A stretch of DNA of 64,000 nucleotides from Lepidurus packardi (taxonomy: Eukaryota; Arthropoda; Branchiopoda; Notostraca; Triopsidae), in NCBI GenBank assembly GCA_023053545.1, contig JAKZAN010000004.1, forward strand, positions 1,364,001 to 1,428,000, written 5' to 3'. Both the position numbers and the translations under genes were made by a program. The notes beneath the pieces are model-generated. The model did no database searches and was not told the DNA's origin. It saw nothing but the letters and a program-made list of their open reading frames with translations. Below, one piece after another: positions 35,286 to 45,046 of the stretch (positions are counted from its first letter, which is position 1; every line of letters starts with the position of its first letter).

Positions 35286-36885
35286 CTAGTGATCATCTTT
35301 CGCGAACTGCACAATGATGAGAAAGTAGGTGATAATAGCGCCCAAGACCTAAACCAAAAATTCCTTACTTTTTTAAGTTTCAGATCAACCTACCAGGAGA
35401 CCAGTGATAGGCGCAAGCCTATGTACGCTGGTTATGAACATTAAAAAAAGCAGAAGGGGTGTGATACTTACAGGCGTTATGATTTGCTTGCTAATGGTAA
35501 ATAAACCAAACGCACTGAATTCTATATTTATGGCAAGGATGTGTCGACGGAACCACTGAAGCTCCGCGAAGTGCAAGTTGTACTTTGTGACTTGGTTTTC
35601 GTCATGAAACATGATACACGGGAACGGCGTATTCATGATTTCTTGCTTGCATTTCTTCACCTGAAATGGAAACACATCAGTTTTAACATCTTTGGATATA
35701 TATTTCATTAAAAGAAATTATTATACTGCTGCAGTAAGAGTATCAGCCACCCAAATTATAAACAGCAGCTCGGCTACATCTCGAAATATATTCCGAATTA
35801 ACAACAACACCTGGAGCTCGTCAAAGCCCTCTCTATATGATAAAGATACAGGAACAACTGTTCGGAAAAACATGTGCAAACCGCCGAGAATGTTCACAAG
35901 ACGGCAGGTCATCAAAAGCAGTAATATCAATGCAAAGTACGCATCGACATCATCAGCCGCTCTCACAAGTTCAATTGAAGCTGATTGTAAGGTTTTAAGT
36001 CTGTGTTGTAATGGCCTAGTTGCTTGACGTCTTTCAAGGAAACTTCCGTCTTGTTTCAATGCATTCTCCAAGTCTTCAAGTTGGCAAGGATCGTTGAAGG
36101 TTAATTCTGTTTGAATCTTTTGCGTCAAGCACGTAAAGTATTGAGTGAATGTACGGCACACAATGTAAAACTGTAGCGGTATGACCCATAATGCCAGATA
36201 ACTATACAACAAATAGACTCCGTACACTATAGCTCCAACAGTGCCATTTCCTGTTCCCAAAGTGAATATTGAGGTATGAATCAATGCAGTCTTCGCGCTG
36301 GGAAACAAAACCGCTTGTACGACAGCGGGTAAGGACTATATTTATATAGAAACATTATAGTTAGTTAAAGAATCAAAACGAAGCCCACTTAGATTACCAA
36401 TATGAACTCCAAAATGATCGCTTTTATCCATAAAGGAAATTTTGAAGTCTCATCGAGCCTGGGATGTAATAACCTATGCAATTTGAACGCACTATTCAAC
36501 GCAGATTCTAAAGATTCTATGCGAGTGAGTGTAAGTCGCGGGATTACGATTGTCGAGCAGCAGAAGCTACCATAATACATTCCATAAACTAACACGTCAG
36601 TTACATGTAACTTTGTAAGAACAAGTTCTTGATATATTCGGTTGCGAAAATGGTTTGAAGTGAAATGGCCCATAACCAGAGCATGGTGAGGTAGTGCCAT
36701 CTAGCAAAACGAATATGCAAAAGGTTTGAAGTCTCGCTAGACCAGAGAACGGGTAAGTGACCAGTCCATTTCGAAAATGAGATAACTCTTAAAACAGGGA
36801 GTAGAAACTTAGGATAGTTGATCGCGGAAGAAGGGTTCGTAATTCCTTCGATTTTCGTAGTAAGATTCGTTTTGAAGAAAGACAT
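35286..36885 (-). pseudogene. gustatory receptor, complete except for one frame break in exon 1
   Basis: Gr-family receptor with exons 36398-36885, 35727-36335, 35472-35660 and 35286-35348. ATG at 36883-36885 (MSFFKTNLTTKIEG). Exon 1 is 488 nt; all other exons are multiples of three, so one base is missing, located between the FATEYIKNLFLQ and TDVLVYGMYYGSF segments near 36600-36612. Were it present the frame would give about 449 aa, matching the neighbours. Exon 2 carries IFTLGTGNGTVG, CRLVNILGGLH and ELLFIIWVAD; exon 4 ends with IITYFLIIVQF. Either a very young pseudogene or a sequencing error; typed as pseudogene because the window reads as broken. Confidence 0.85.
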
Positions 36886-37139
36886 CGTCTAAGCTTAACT
36901 CCTTTCGAGCTACTGAGGCAATTCCTTCAGGATGGGCACGTTAGAGAAAAGAAATGAATGCAATATATTGTACTTGAAGCTATAGGTATTTGCTTCCAGT
37001 GACGTTTGTTGCTATTTGCTCGCCCTGAAAGCTGTCTTCTGCCCAATTGTACTATACATTATGAACCAACAAAATCAATTTGTTGAATGAAAAAGTACCA
37101 CCCTGTGTGCTAAGTAATTTCATTAGCAGCTTTAAATTT

Positions 37140-37500
37140 TTGAAAGCTGAAAGCTCAAGTGTCAAATATGATAAAACTGGCTTTGAAGATTCAAACAACT
37201 TCTGTTTTGCAGGATGATTTTCGTTCGAGGCTTCTTTCGTGAACTTGCAATGATTAGGAAATACGTGACAATAGAACACAACATCTGAACGACAATATTT
37301 ATTGAAAGTATTACTCAAAATATAGAATACATGGACATTTTTCCTTCCTGGGTGCAAAATTTTCCTGCAACTTTGAAACAAGCCGTAGACAGTAATCTCT
37401 ACATCCATGTCAAGGATTTGCTTACGGAACCATTGAAGATGCGAGTCTTCCAAATTGTACTGACGGACTTGATGGATTTTTTTACATTTTTTATCATAGT
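37140..37500 (-). pseudogene. gustatory receptor pseudogene, exons 3-4 only
   Basis: Exon 3 reads RQYNLEDSHLQWFRKQILDM and DVEITVYGLF (about 37350-37500), homologous to the loop and helix of the intact receptors. After an intron, the last exon reads MLCSIVTYFLIIAS (about 37230-37290), with the TY signature but without the final Gln. Exons 1 and 2 are absent upstream. The next receptor-like piece is at 38590-38880. Confidence 0.82.
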
Positions 37501-37765
37501 GTTATTTTGCCTTACTTTCTCAAGCCTTCAAGTTGTGAAATTTCAATATTATCCTATATCTGCAACAAATTATTCACACCCGCACCCCGTTGAACTACCT
37601 GTCTCCAAGACAATTGATTCATATAAATTTTCTGCGTGTATACCCATGCAAATAGCATTTCCATTTGAGTTAATGGTAGTGCCACACGATTATTTGTTAT
37701 GGAAGCTTCATAGCTGCATAAACCTGCTTATAACCACACAGTTATGTAATGTACTTAAAATAAAT
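37500..37765. repeat. duplicated ~255-bp segment, second copy at 39178-39430
   Basis: Both copies share the blocks TTTGCC..ACTTTC.CAAGCC, CAAGTTGTGAAATT, AAGA.AATTGATTC and CCTGC..ATAACCACA-like sequence in the same order and orientation, with about 1.7 kb between them. The Kazal gene and a receptor remnant lie between the copies. Confidence 0.7.
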
Positions 37766-37894
37766 TAGATGTAATAATACTCAACACCAATTTCTTTAAA
37801 ATTGAAGAATCCTATTAAAAAAGAATAACGCAGAGCGACCCTGGACTTCGGTTAATATGTTCAGGGGCGTGGCCACTCGTCCTTATACGTCCCC

Positions 37895-37902
37895 TATATA
37901 AG
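37895..37902 (+). promoter_or_regulatory. TATA box of Kazal gene 1
   Basis: TATATAAG within CCCCTATATAAGGCATGTTT, a block conserved at Kazal gene 2 (43800-43820). The ATG follows 82 bp downstream of the box. Confidence 0.8.
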
Positions 37903-37983
37903 GCATGTTTAGCCGTCCAAAAAGCTCCATTACAGACTCATTTCTTTGCTAAAAACAGGTTAAAATATCACTGGATAAGAATC

Positions 37984-38289
37984 ATGAAAGCGTGGTTTGT
38001 AATTATCGTGACGCTAGGATGCCTATTTACGATTACTCAAGAAAGCCAAGGTAGAATCGCACATCATGTTCATCCTTGCGCCTGCCCAAGGAATTATGAT
38101 CCCGTATGTGGTGTTGACGGCATTACGTACGCCAACTGTTGTACTATGGAATGTGCGGGTAAGGCAGTGAAGGATGATTTTTATTCCTTTAAAAGATTTG
38201 CTAGTCAATCGGTAAAACATATATATTTATTTTCAGGAGTCTCAAAACGTCAGCATGGGCCATGCGATGGAGGAGACGACTCCCGGTAA
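37984..38289 (+). CDS. Kazal-type serine protease inhibitor, small secreted (75 aa, 2 exons)
   Basis: Exons 37984-38158 and 38237-38289 join in phase to 76 codons. Residues 1-23 form a signal peptide (MKAWFVIIVTLGCLFTITQE...). The rest is one Kazal domain: CACPRNYDPVCGVDGITYAN, then CC, ECAG and a final PC, the six-Cys arrangement with the VCG-x-G-x-TY core. Note the extra adjacent Cys (NCC), where family members usually have one. Such inhibitors block extracellular serine proteases; the target is set by the residues after the second Cys (here P-R-N), giving no safe prediction. The gene lies between two receptor remnants of opposite strand. Confidence 0.92.
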   Translation: MKAWFVIIVTLGCLFTITQESQGRIAHHVHPCACPRNYDPVCGVDGITYANCCTMECAGKAVKDDFYSFKRFASQSVKHIYLFSGVSKRQHGPCDGGDDSR

Positions 38290-38589
38290 ACGATCCGTGT
38301 ACTTTATCATACCAGCTAAATCCGCTCAGTTGTTTATGCTCAAGTCAAATATTGTAGTTAATTATAATGTTTGGTAAAACTGTTTTTCTATTAAAAATAT
38401 ATTTTGAACTGGTTTTACAATTTATGTATGACCTGGTGTCGACGAAGTACGTGCCAAAGCAGCAGTGATACGTGCAAGGTGCGTGAAGCTCTCATTTTTT
38501 TGCAAGTGTATTGTATGTTTTGAAAGTGGAAATGAGCACAACAAAAATAGTTCGAGAAATAAAATAGTCTGGAGAAATCCACCGAGTAA

Positions 38590-38880
38590 GTTTAAATTGC
38601 GCACGTAATAATCGGTTTACTTGTAATTTGTTTTTTAAGACCAGATTCCAAAGCGACTTTTTTCGTAACTGTAATCCTCGGGACAAGTGTTATTGAACAG
38701 AAATGATTATTATTAAAATATTGAACAAGAATAGCTCGTTACATGCATAGCGTGCACAAATGTCTTTGTATGCCTTTGTTGCATTGTGGTAATGGAGTAC
38801 AGCCAAACGAATGCTCAGAAGATATGTTCAGGACCATCTTGAGTTATGGCAGTAGGTTACAAACCTGTCCGTTTTGAGAA
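38590..38880 (-). pseudogene. gustatory receptor exon 1 remnant
   Basis: One minus-strand frame gives TLVPRITVTKKVALESGL (about 38641-38692), matching the STTLIPRIRLANKAALESAL region of the intact receptor. Further upstream, other frames give TDRFVTYCHNS and LLSIRLAVLHY, which match the KWTGHLPVL and IRFARLHY regions. Frames are broken between the pieces. With exons 3-4 at 37140-37500 this may be the remains of a single gene. Confidence 0.65.
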
Positions 38881-41048
38881 CGAGAGGATTCTCAATACAG
38901 ATTATATGCTGCTCATTAATGAGGAAGTAAGATGTCCAATCTCCTCTACTATGACTTTTAGTAGTAAACTGTAAACACCATCCTCGAAGTCTAACACTTT
39001 TCGAACTACTGATGAGGAAGTGGAGACGTGCGATATTTCAGGATGTTTAATACCAGATTATCTAATGAGCAAAACGATACAAGGGAATTGACGGGCGTTA
39101 CCCTTCCAAGTATCTATCATTCGAACAGCGAAACGTGTCATAGTGGCACGTTTGTTTGCTTTCTTTCAGTATCTCTTTTGCCTCACTTTCCCAAGCCTGC
39201 AAGTTGTGAAATTGCGGTTATTTATAAACGCAACAAACTAGAGTCTTCATGTTTACATGTCTTCAAGTCTACATGTCTTCAAGAAAATTGATTCGTATTA
39301 ATTTTCAGCGTTTATACCCATTCAAATAATATTTCCATGAGAGGTAATAGTGCTTAGTGTCATACGGATATTTGTTATAGCTGCGCAAACCTGCCAATGA
39401 CCACAACGTTATGTAATACTTAGAGTGCCTTTCTTAGACAAAATTTAAAAGAAAAATCGAAAGTAATAGACATTGAGTCGTATACAACTTTTGTTAATTG
39501 AATCACTTCCGAATGCGCTATTGTTCCATGAATGGGTAAATTTCCATGCCATTCTTAAAATGGTTTGACACGGGGAAATTAGGCAAAATCACGCCTTGGA
39601 GGAACGACAAGACAGTTTTGTTGCGACAAAATATTTTTGGATACCAAAATGGTTTTGTCTTCTTAACAACCGTCTCCCTCTGCCAATCGGAAGGGTTGTA
39701 GAGCCTTAGCAACATCCCTGATTTAAGTTTAAATTTTTGTCTTTCTCGCCCCAAAAAGTCTGTGGGCAGTCAAAACATTTAATTTTTATTTACAGACTGT
39801 TAAAATGCTTTAAAATGTATAGACTGTCAATGTACGAGTATAAACTTGAGTATTAACTCCGTTATTTGCGTATATCTGTTAGCACGAATTCCTTTTAACA
39901 CGAAAAAATATTCCGGTCCCTTCGATCTCGTGTTAAAGGTTTTCACTGTAGTTCTGTACGTTCAAATGTGGAAAAAATTAACAGTGTATTCTATTTTGAA
40001 AATGATAAATAAGGTAATTCATAATTTGTTAAATCAGTGCGAACTTTGGTAACATTACAATATTATCGGGTAGAATTATTGCTAATAATTCGATAAATTA
40101 GAATGACGAATTACAAGTAAACCTTGCAAGAATTTAAGTTACTTTCTTTTTACTTCAACAAAGATACGTTATCTAGGCATGATGATATTCTTGTTTTCTG
40201 AAATTTCACTCTATGACCTTTTGTCTCTCCAGCATGACGTTTTGATCTGAGACTTGAATGAGACTCACTCTCATTTCCATTGATTTTTCAGAACTTTTGA
40301 CCTGACCCGATCTAATTGACTTCTCAAGAACTTCCAACCATTTCAGACGTTCATTATACGACTTTACTGATATAAAAACCCTTGTACAAAGCAAAGAAAA
40401 GACTGCTGAAAACAGTCCGCAAACAGTTCGACAAACAGTTCGAACACAGTTCATTGCAGTCCGCAAATAGTTCGACGCATCCAAGGAGATAAATGCAATT
40501 TATTTATTTCCAAGTCTCGAGTGCTCTTAGTGAGTATTTTAGATATGATCGTTGCATAACGACTCACCCAGACCAACAGCTCAGATTACTACATAACACA
40601 TATGTAATAGGAAACGAAACTTTCTAAAAGTGATTGCCTAATGCTCTTATATTAGGCAACAGGATACGAAACTGATGTAAACAAGGACTGTGTGTGGTGT
40701 TGGAAAAAACGATTAAAAAATCCAAACCAGACGATGGAAATTCATTTTTGTTACTCTCCATTTAACCATCAAACAGCCAGAAGACCAGCGGTTAGGTGAT
40801 ACAAGCGTCAATCAAATAGATTCCTTTTGTATATAAAAACTATTCAATTGATGAACACAACCGTCGAAGATATGGCAACGCAATTCTCATTTGTAATTCG
40901 TGACCTTCTACTAGCCATCCCGTTTCATTACTGTCAGTGAACCAAGTAATTTTACAAGATAAACAAGCTTTTCATTGTTTCACTATTTCGTGGTTGATTT
41001 CCTGTAAACAAAACAACGCAGAGAGCCAACCTGGACTTCGGTTACTAT
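38881..41048. other. no supported gene
   Basis: Contains the second copy of the 255-bp repeat (39178-39430) and minus-strand frames at 39518-39754 and 40206-40484 with no recognised domain. An imperfect GCAAACAGTTCGA-type repeat lies at 40418-40475. From about 41010 the sequence is homologous to the upstream region of Kazal gene 1 (37830-37858), which places the Harbinger insertion within a duplicated promoter. Confidence 0.5.
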
Positions 41049-41519
41049 AAGCCTTTTCCAGCGACGGTTCAATTGTGCTGTGCCACGATTGTGCAAGGAA
41101 CAAGCTGTTCCAGCGTTTTTGTGCGTGCTTTTTGTGCCGCGCAATCTTGTTCCAGCGACTGTGCCTTGGACTGTGCGTCCAGTTGTGCTTCGAATCGAGG
41201 GAACAGCTAAAAAGCTGTGCCGCAGTTCTGTGCCCCGTTTCACTAGCGCGAAAATTTGAAGGGTGAAGGGAAAATGGAAGAGAAAATGACGTTCGTGCGA
41301 TTACTGTTTGTAAATTAATGAAAGCTTGTTTTTGGAAATACAAGAGAAAAGTGTGAAAGGAAGTTTCGATTTGACTAATTGACTTATGTGAACAGGGACA
41401 TCCTTAATTTGACCTTAACCTTGTATATCCGAATTCTTCTTTCGCTCTTTCTTGTATATATATTCCATCTTTGCTGTGAATACATTTAGTCTTTTAACTT
41501 GTGCCTACATAACTACACT

Positions 41520-42122
41520 ATGGATGATCTTACCATTGAAGAAATTTGTGACAAAGGAACTGTAGTTGAACACGATGAAGACCATTATGTTTTCAGTTTC
41601 ACATTTGACAACGGTAAGTATTGAACATTTTTTTAGCAAAAAAGTTTCTAAGAAAATGTTTGCCTTTTACCTTATACAGGTACCTCACAACTCTACGGTG
41701 TTCCGATTGAATGTATCCCCGAATATATTCTGAACCGCAATTACCCTACCGTACCAGAAGACAATGATCCACAACCAGCACAAGCTGATACACCATCCGT
41801 TTCTAGGCCCAGAAAACCTAACCGCGGAAATGAGCAGTCTGCAAGCGCATTGAAATGTATGGAGGATTTAAAGAATATCGAAGAGAGAAAGTATAACTTT
41901 TTGAAGGTATGCTTAAATTAGACGCGAGTGTTGTAGAACTAAATAATTTTGTATTCGGTATAGGAGCGTGAAGAAAAAAGAAATGCGAGAATTGAAGAAG
42001 AAGCCCGTTATCGAAGAGAAATGGACGCTCAGAAGCTGAAAGTAGCGGCGGACTTGGTAGACGCAATTAGAAATCTTCATAAAAAAGGACGCAAGAGACA
42101 ACGTAGCACTGATTCCGAATAG
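41520..42122 (+). CDS. Harbinger accessory protein (159 aa, 3 exons)
   Basis: Exons 41520-41613, 41680-41906 and 41964-42122 close in frame to 160 codons from ATG (MDDLTIEEICDKGTVVEHDE). In PIF/Harbinger elements the second gene normally encodes a Myb/SANT-like DNA-binding protein needed to bring the transposase to the nucleus and DNA. Here the N-terminal half shows no Myb/trihelix pattern; it is acidic with YVFSFTFDNG. The C-terminal half is a charged coiled coil (EREEKRNARIEEEARYRRE) ending with a basic nuclear-localisation-like KKGRKRQR, as in the tails of those Myb-like proteins. Further 5' exons before 41520 cannot be excluded. All splice sites are intact. Confidence 0.85.
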
Positions 42123-42198
42123 TTACTTGTACTGCGTTGCAATGGCATATACTTTTATCTTTATGATCCGGTCGTTATCTTTATGATCTAAATACACT

Positions 42199-43456
42199 TC
42201 AACTTCCAAGTAACTGGACAAGGCTATTTCGCTTCTGCATTCCACATATTTCATTAATCGCTCCTGCTTCGTCTTCGGGTCCATCGTCATCCTCAAGCGG
42301 GTCAACATCATTTTCATTGAATAAATCCACGTCTCTTTGCCGAATGCGTAGGTTGTGTAGAACACAGCAAGAAACTATAATCCGGATCACTCTTCTAACA
42401 TGCGCTTTTACGTACAGGAGTCTTCGCCAAATCATTTTCAAATCGCCGAAAGAATTCTCTATCGTTACTCTTGTGGACGAGTGCTTCCGATTAAACTTCC
42501 TCTTCTCGGGAGTATTCGCGCCTGAATGCTTGAAGGCTGGGATGAGCCAGTCAAGGCACGGAAATGCGGAGTCACCAAGAATATGGTAGGTGTCGTTCCG
42601 GAACAGACTTCTTCGATCAGTTGAAGCTGTTCTGAAGAGGCCTGAATTTCGAAAAACACGGGCATCGTGAACACTGCCTGGGTACCCGGCAAAAATGTAG
42701 GAGAATGCACGATTAGGAAGACACACAGCCAAAAGAATTACAGAATGAGAAAATTTTCTGTTCAAATAAGACTTCTGATCAATTGACGTAGCGTCTATCC
42801 TAATATGTGATCCATCAATGGCACCAATAACATTAGGGAAACCAGCGCGAAAAGAAAAATGGTCGGCAACAGACGGTTGTTCTTCAGGAGCTGGCCACTT
42901 GATAAATTCATGCTGATGCTGCTCAAGAATTGATGTTATTCTGTCAATTGAACGCCACACAGATGAAACTGTGCGGCCAAACAGCACCGATATTTCCCGC
43001 ATGGTACACTGATTAGCCAGGTACCATACGGTAATATAACACATTTCTTCCACGTCCATGGGCTGGTATAGCCACCACTTGCTGCGGTTCTTGGGCAATT
43101 GACCTCGCAGAAGGATACGAGGCAGGCAAATGTGGAACGGGTCATGCGAAAGTGGATCCGAAAAATATCCTCCAAGAAATGCGAAACTACATGTTTCAGG
43201 AAACTGCCACAGATATTTCTAGGTTATTAAAACTATAGGCAAAATAATAAGCGGTGTAAATCACATACCCCGAATTCCTAGCAAGTTGAGAATTATTCTT
43301 GACATGTAACACGTTGCAAGCAAGAGAAAACGCTGTACTTGAGCTCCCATCATCGTCGGAATCTTCATCTTCCATTAGTTCCAAAGAAGACTCTTCAACT
43401 AGCAAGTTCTGCAAAACTTCGTTAGCACAGAGGGCCAAAGCTTGTGATTCTAGCAT
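42199..43456 (-). pseudogene. Harbinger DDE transposase (HARBI1-like), one frame break
   Basis: Exon 1 43269-43456 (ATG, acidic N-terminus with MEDEDSDDDGSSS) and exon 2 42199-43218; the junction phase leads into FLKHVVSHFLEDIF and FRMTRSTFACL, the conserved pre-catalytic region. The downstream frame (LRGQLPKNRSKWW onward, 299 codons) is offset by one base, so about one base is missing near 43105-43120. The DDE_Tnp_4 triad is present: Asp in IGAIDGSHIRI, Asp in ILGDSAFPCLDW and Glu in TIENSFGDLK. The tail is acidic (DDDGPEDEAG). Because the rest is intact, either recent inactivation or a sequence error is possible. Confidence 0.88.
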
Positions 43457-43802
43457 ATTTTCTTAGACGCTGAAACGGAAAGAACATAAAAGGTTTACTA
43501 AACAATCAGAAAAACACAGAGTGCACACTTACCGTGAGTATTTAGTGAGTATTATGAAGAGTTTTACTTTGTTTACACTGGCTTTGGCTTGTCGACCATT
43601 TGAAATGTACGCACTTTCACACGGAACAAGCTGTTCCAGCGCTTTTGCTGGCACACAACAACAAATGTCTGAGAAACGCAAACATTGTGCCGCACAGTTC
43701 TGTTCCAGCGACGAACATGTAAACAATTGTGACGGCACAACGCACAATTGAACCGTCGCTGGAAAAGGCTTTATGTCCAAGGACGCGTCCTTATTCATCC
43801 CC

Positions 43803-43810
43803 TATATAAG
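43803..43810 (+). promoter_or_regulatory. TATA box of Kazal gene 2
   Basis: TATATAAG in a CCCCTATATAAGGCATGTTT block identical to that of Kazal gene 1. The Harbinger target duplication ends 28 bp upstream, so the box is kept but the more distal promoter is displaced by 2.7 kb. Confidence 0.8.
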
Positions 43811-43894
43811 GCATGTTTAGCCCTCCAGAAAGTGTCATTACAGGCTCATTTCTTTGCTAAAATTAAGTAAAAAAAATATCACTGGGTAAGAAAC

Positions 43895-44198
43895 ATGCAA
43901 GCGTGGCTTGCAATTATTACGACGCTAGTATGCCTATCGACAATTTCTCAAGAAAGCCAAGGCAGAGTCTTACATCACGGGCGTCATTGTGCCTGCCCAA
44001 AGCATCTAGATCTCGTGTGTGGTGTTAATGGCGTTACGTACGATAACAGTTGTATAATGGCATGTGCAGGTAAGTGATTATTGTAAAGGATTATTTGTAT
44101 TCCCCAAACGACCAGTCAATCAATTGCTAAATGTATATTTATTTACAGAAGTCCCGAAACGTCACCAAGGGTCGTGCGATGGGGAAGACCTCCAGTGA
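43895..44198 (+). CDS. Kazal-type serine protease inhibitor, small secreted (74 aa, 2 exons)
   Basis: Exons 43895-44069 and 44149-44198 join in phase to 75 codons. Paralogue of the gene at 37984: same signal peptide type (MQAWLAIITTLVCLSTISQE), same intron position and near-equal exon lengths. The Kazal domain reads CACPKHLDLVCGVNGVTYDN, SCIMACAE and a last Cys in GSCDG, with the usual spacing and no extra Cys. The reactive-site region differs (P-K-H-L instead of P-R-N-Y), so the two inhibitors may prefer different proteases (inference). Confidence 0.93.
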
Positions 44199-45046
44199 AC
44201 GATCCGAGTACTTCATCATACCAGCTAAATCAGCTCAGTTTTTTGTGTTCAAGTCAAGTTTTGTGAACAATACCTGTAGTTTTGGGTAAAACTTTTTTAC
44301 AGAAAAATATATGTGAACTGTTTTTATAATGCATTTGTATTTCTGGCCTGATATGATATTGTCACGCTCTTTTTTCGCAATCGATACACTATAGCAGTAA
44401 GGATGCCTCGTCAACCGAAGAATTACAGCCGCAGGAGTTCACTAACGATGCGGGAACCTCAAAATACAATAACGATTAACCATTTTTAATAGTATAAGAA
44501 ATATTAAACCTAAGCAGCTATTTCGCAATTGAGTTGTCTAGAAAATAATGCCTGTATGAAGAGTACCCTCATTGATTAATGAATTGTAAAGTGAAAGCGA
44601 AGTGCGTAGAAACCACAGTCCCGCATAGCTTAGCTTGTTGCACCCAAGCTACCACAAGATGGCGCGCAGGGCTTTGCATGGGGTTGTTAATGAACGCGTA
44701 TTGCTCCTACACATAAAACGGCACGTAGGATAACACTATAGCTAAGTACTCAATTTAGTTTAAGTTTTACTTTAAAATCATTCTAGAATAATGACAAGGA
44801 CAGGACAGTTTCCAAATTGTCAATTTTGCTTTTTTCTCGCATACATACAAAATTTATTTGCTTTTTAAATTTAAGAAGGCAAAAATAAGGAAGTTAGTAT
44901 TGTCTGGCATTCCTTATTAATGTTAACTACATTACTATACAAAATGTATATAAGAATGTTGAGTACTTTTTACGCAACAGTGTCTCTGGTTTCCCATACT
45001 ATTGTGTGATTGACAATATGAGCATACCCGATAAACGTTGCAACAA
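44199..45046. other. no gene seen
   Basis: AT-rich spacer between the Kazal gene and the convergent receptor gene. Confidence 0.45.

Larger units (their letters stand above)
41049..43771. mobile_element. PIF/Harbinger DNA transposon, 2,723 bp, with ends and target duplication
   Basis: The terminal inverted repeat AAGCCTTTTCCAGCGACGGT (continuing TCAATTGTGC) opens at 41049 and its complement closes at 43771. The 3-bp direct repeat TAT flanks it at 41046-41048 and 43772-43774, as expected for this superfamily. Subterminal CCAGCG motifs recur at 41110, 41152, 43636 and 43705. Inside are the two genes typical of the superfamily, converging tail to tail: a DDE transposase on the minus strand and an accessory gene on the plus strand. 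Confidence 0.95.

Noticed and set aside
40206-40484. 92-codon minus-strand frame near the Harbinger element
   Set aside because: No domain, and its N-terminal part is coded by an imperfect GTTCGACAAACAGTTCGA repeat.
41066-41343. Overlapping frames at the Harbinger left end
   Set aside because: They coincide with terminal and subterminal repeats and are not conserved at the right end.
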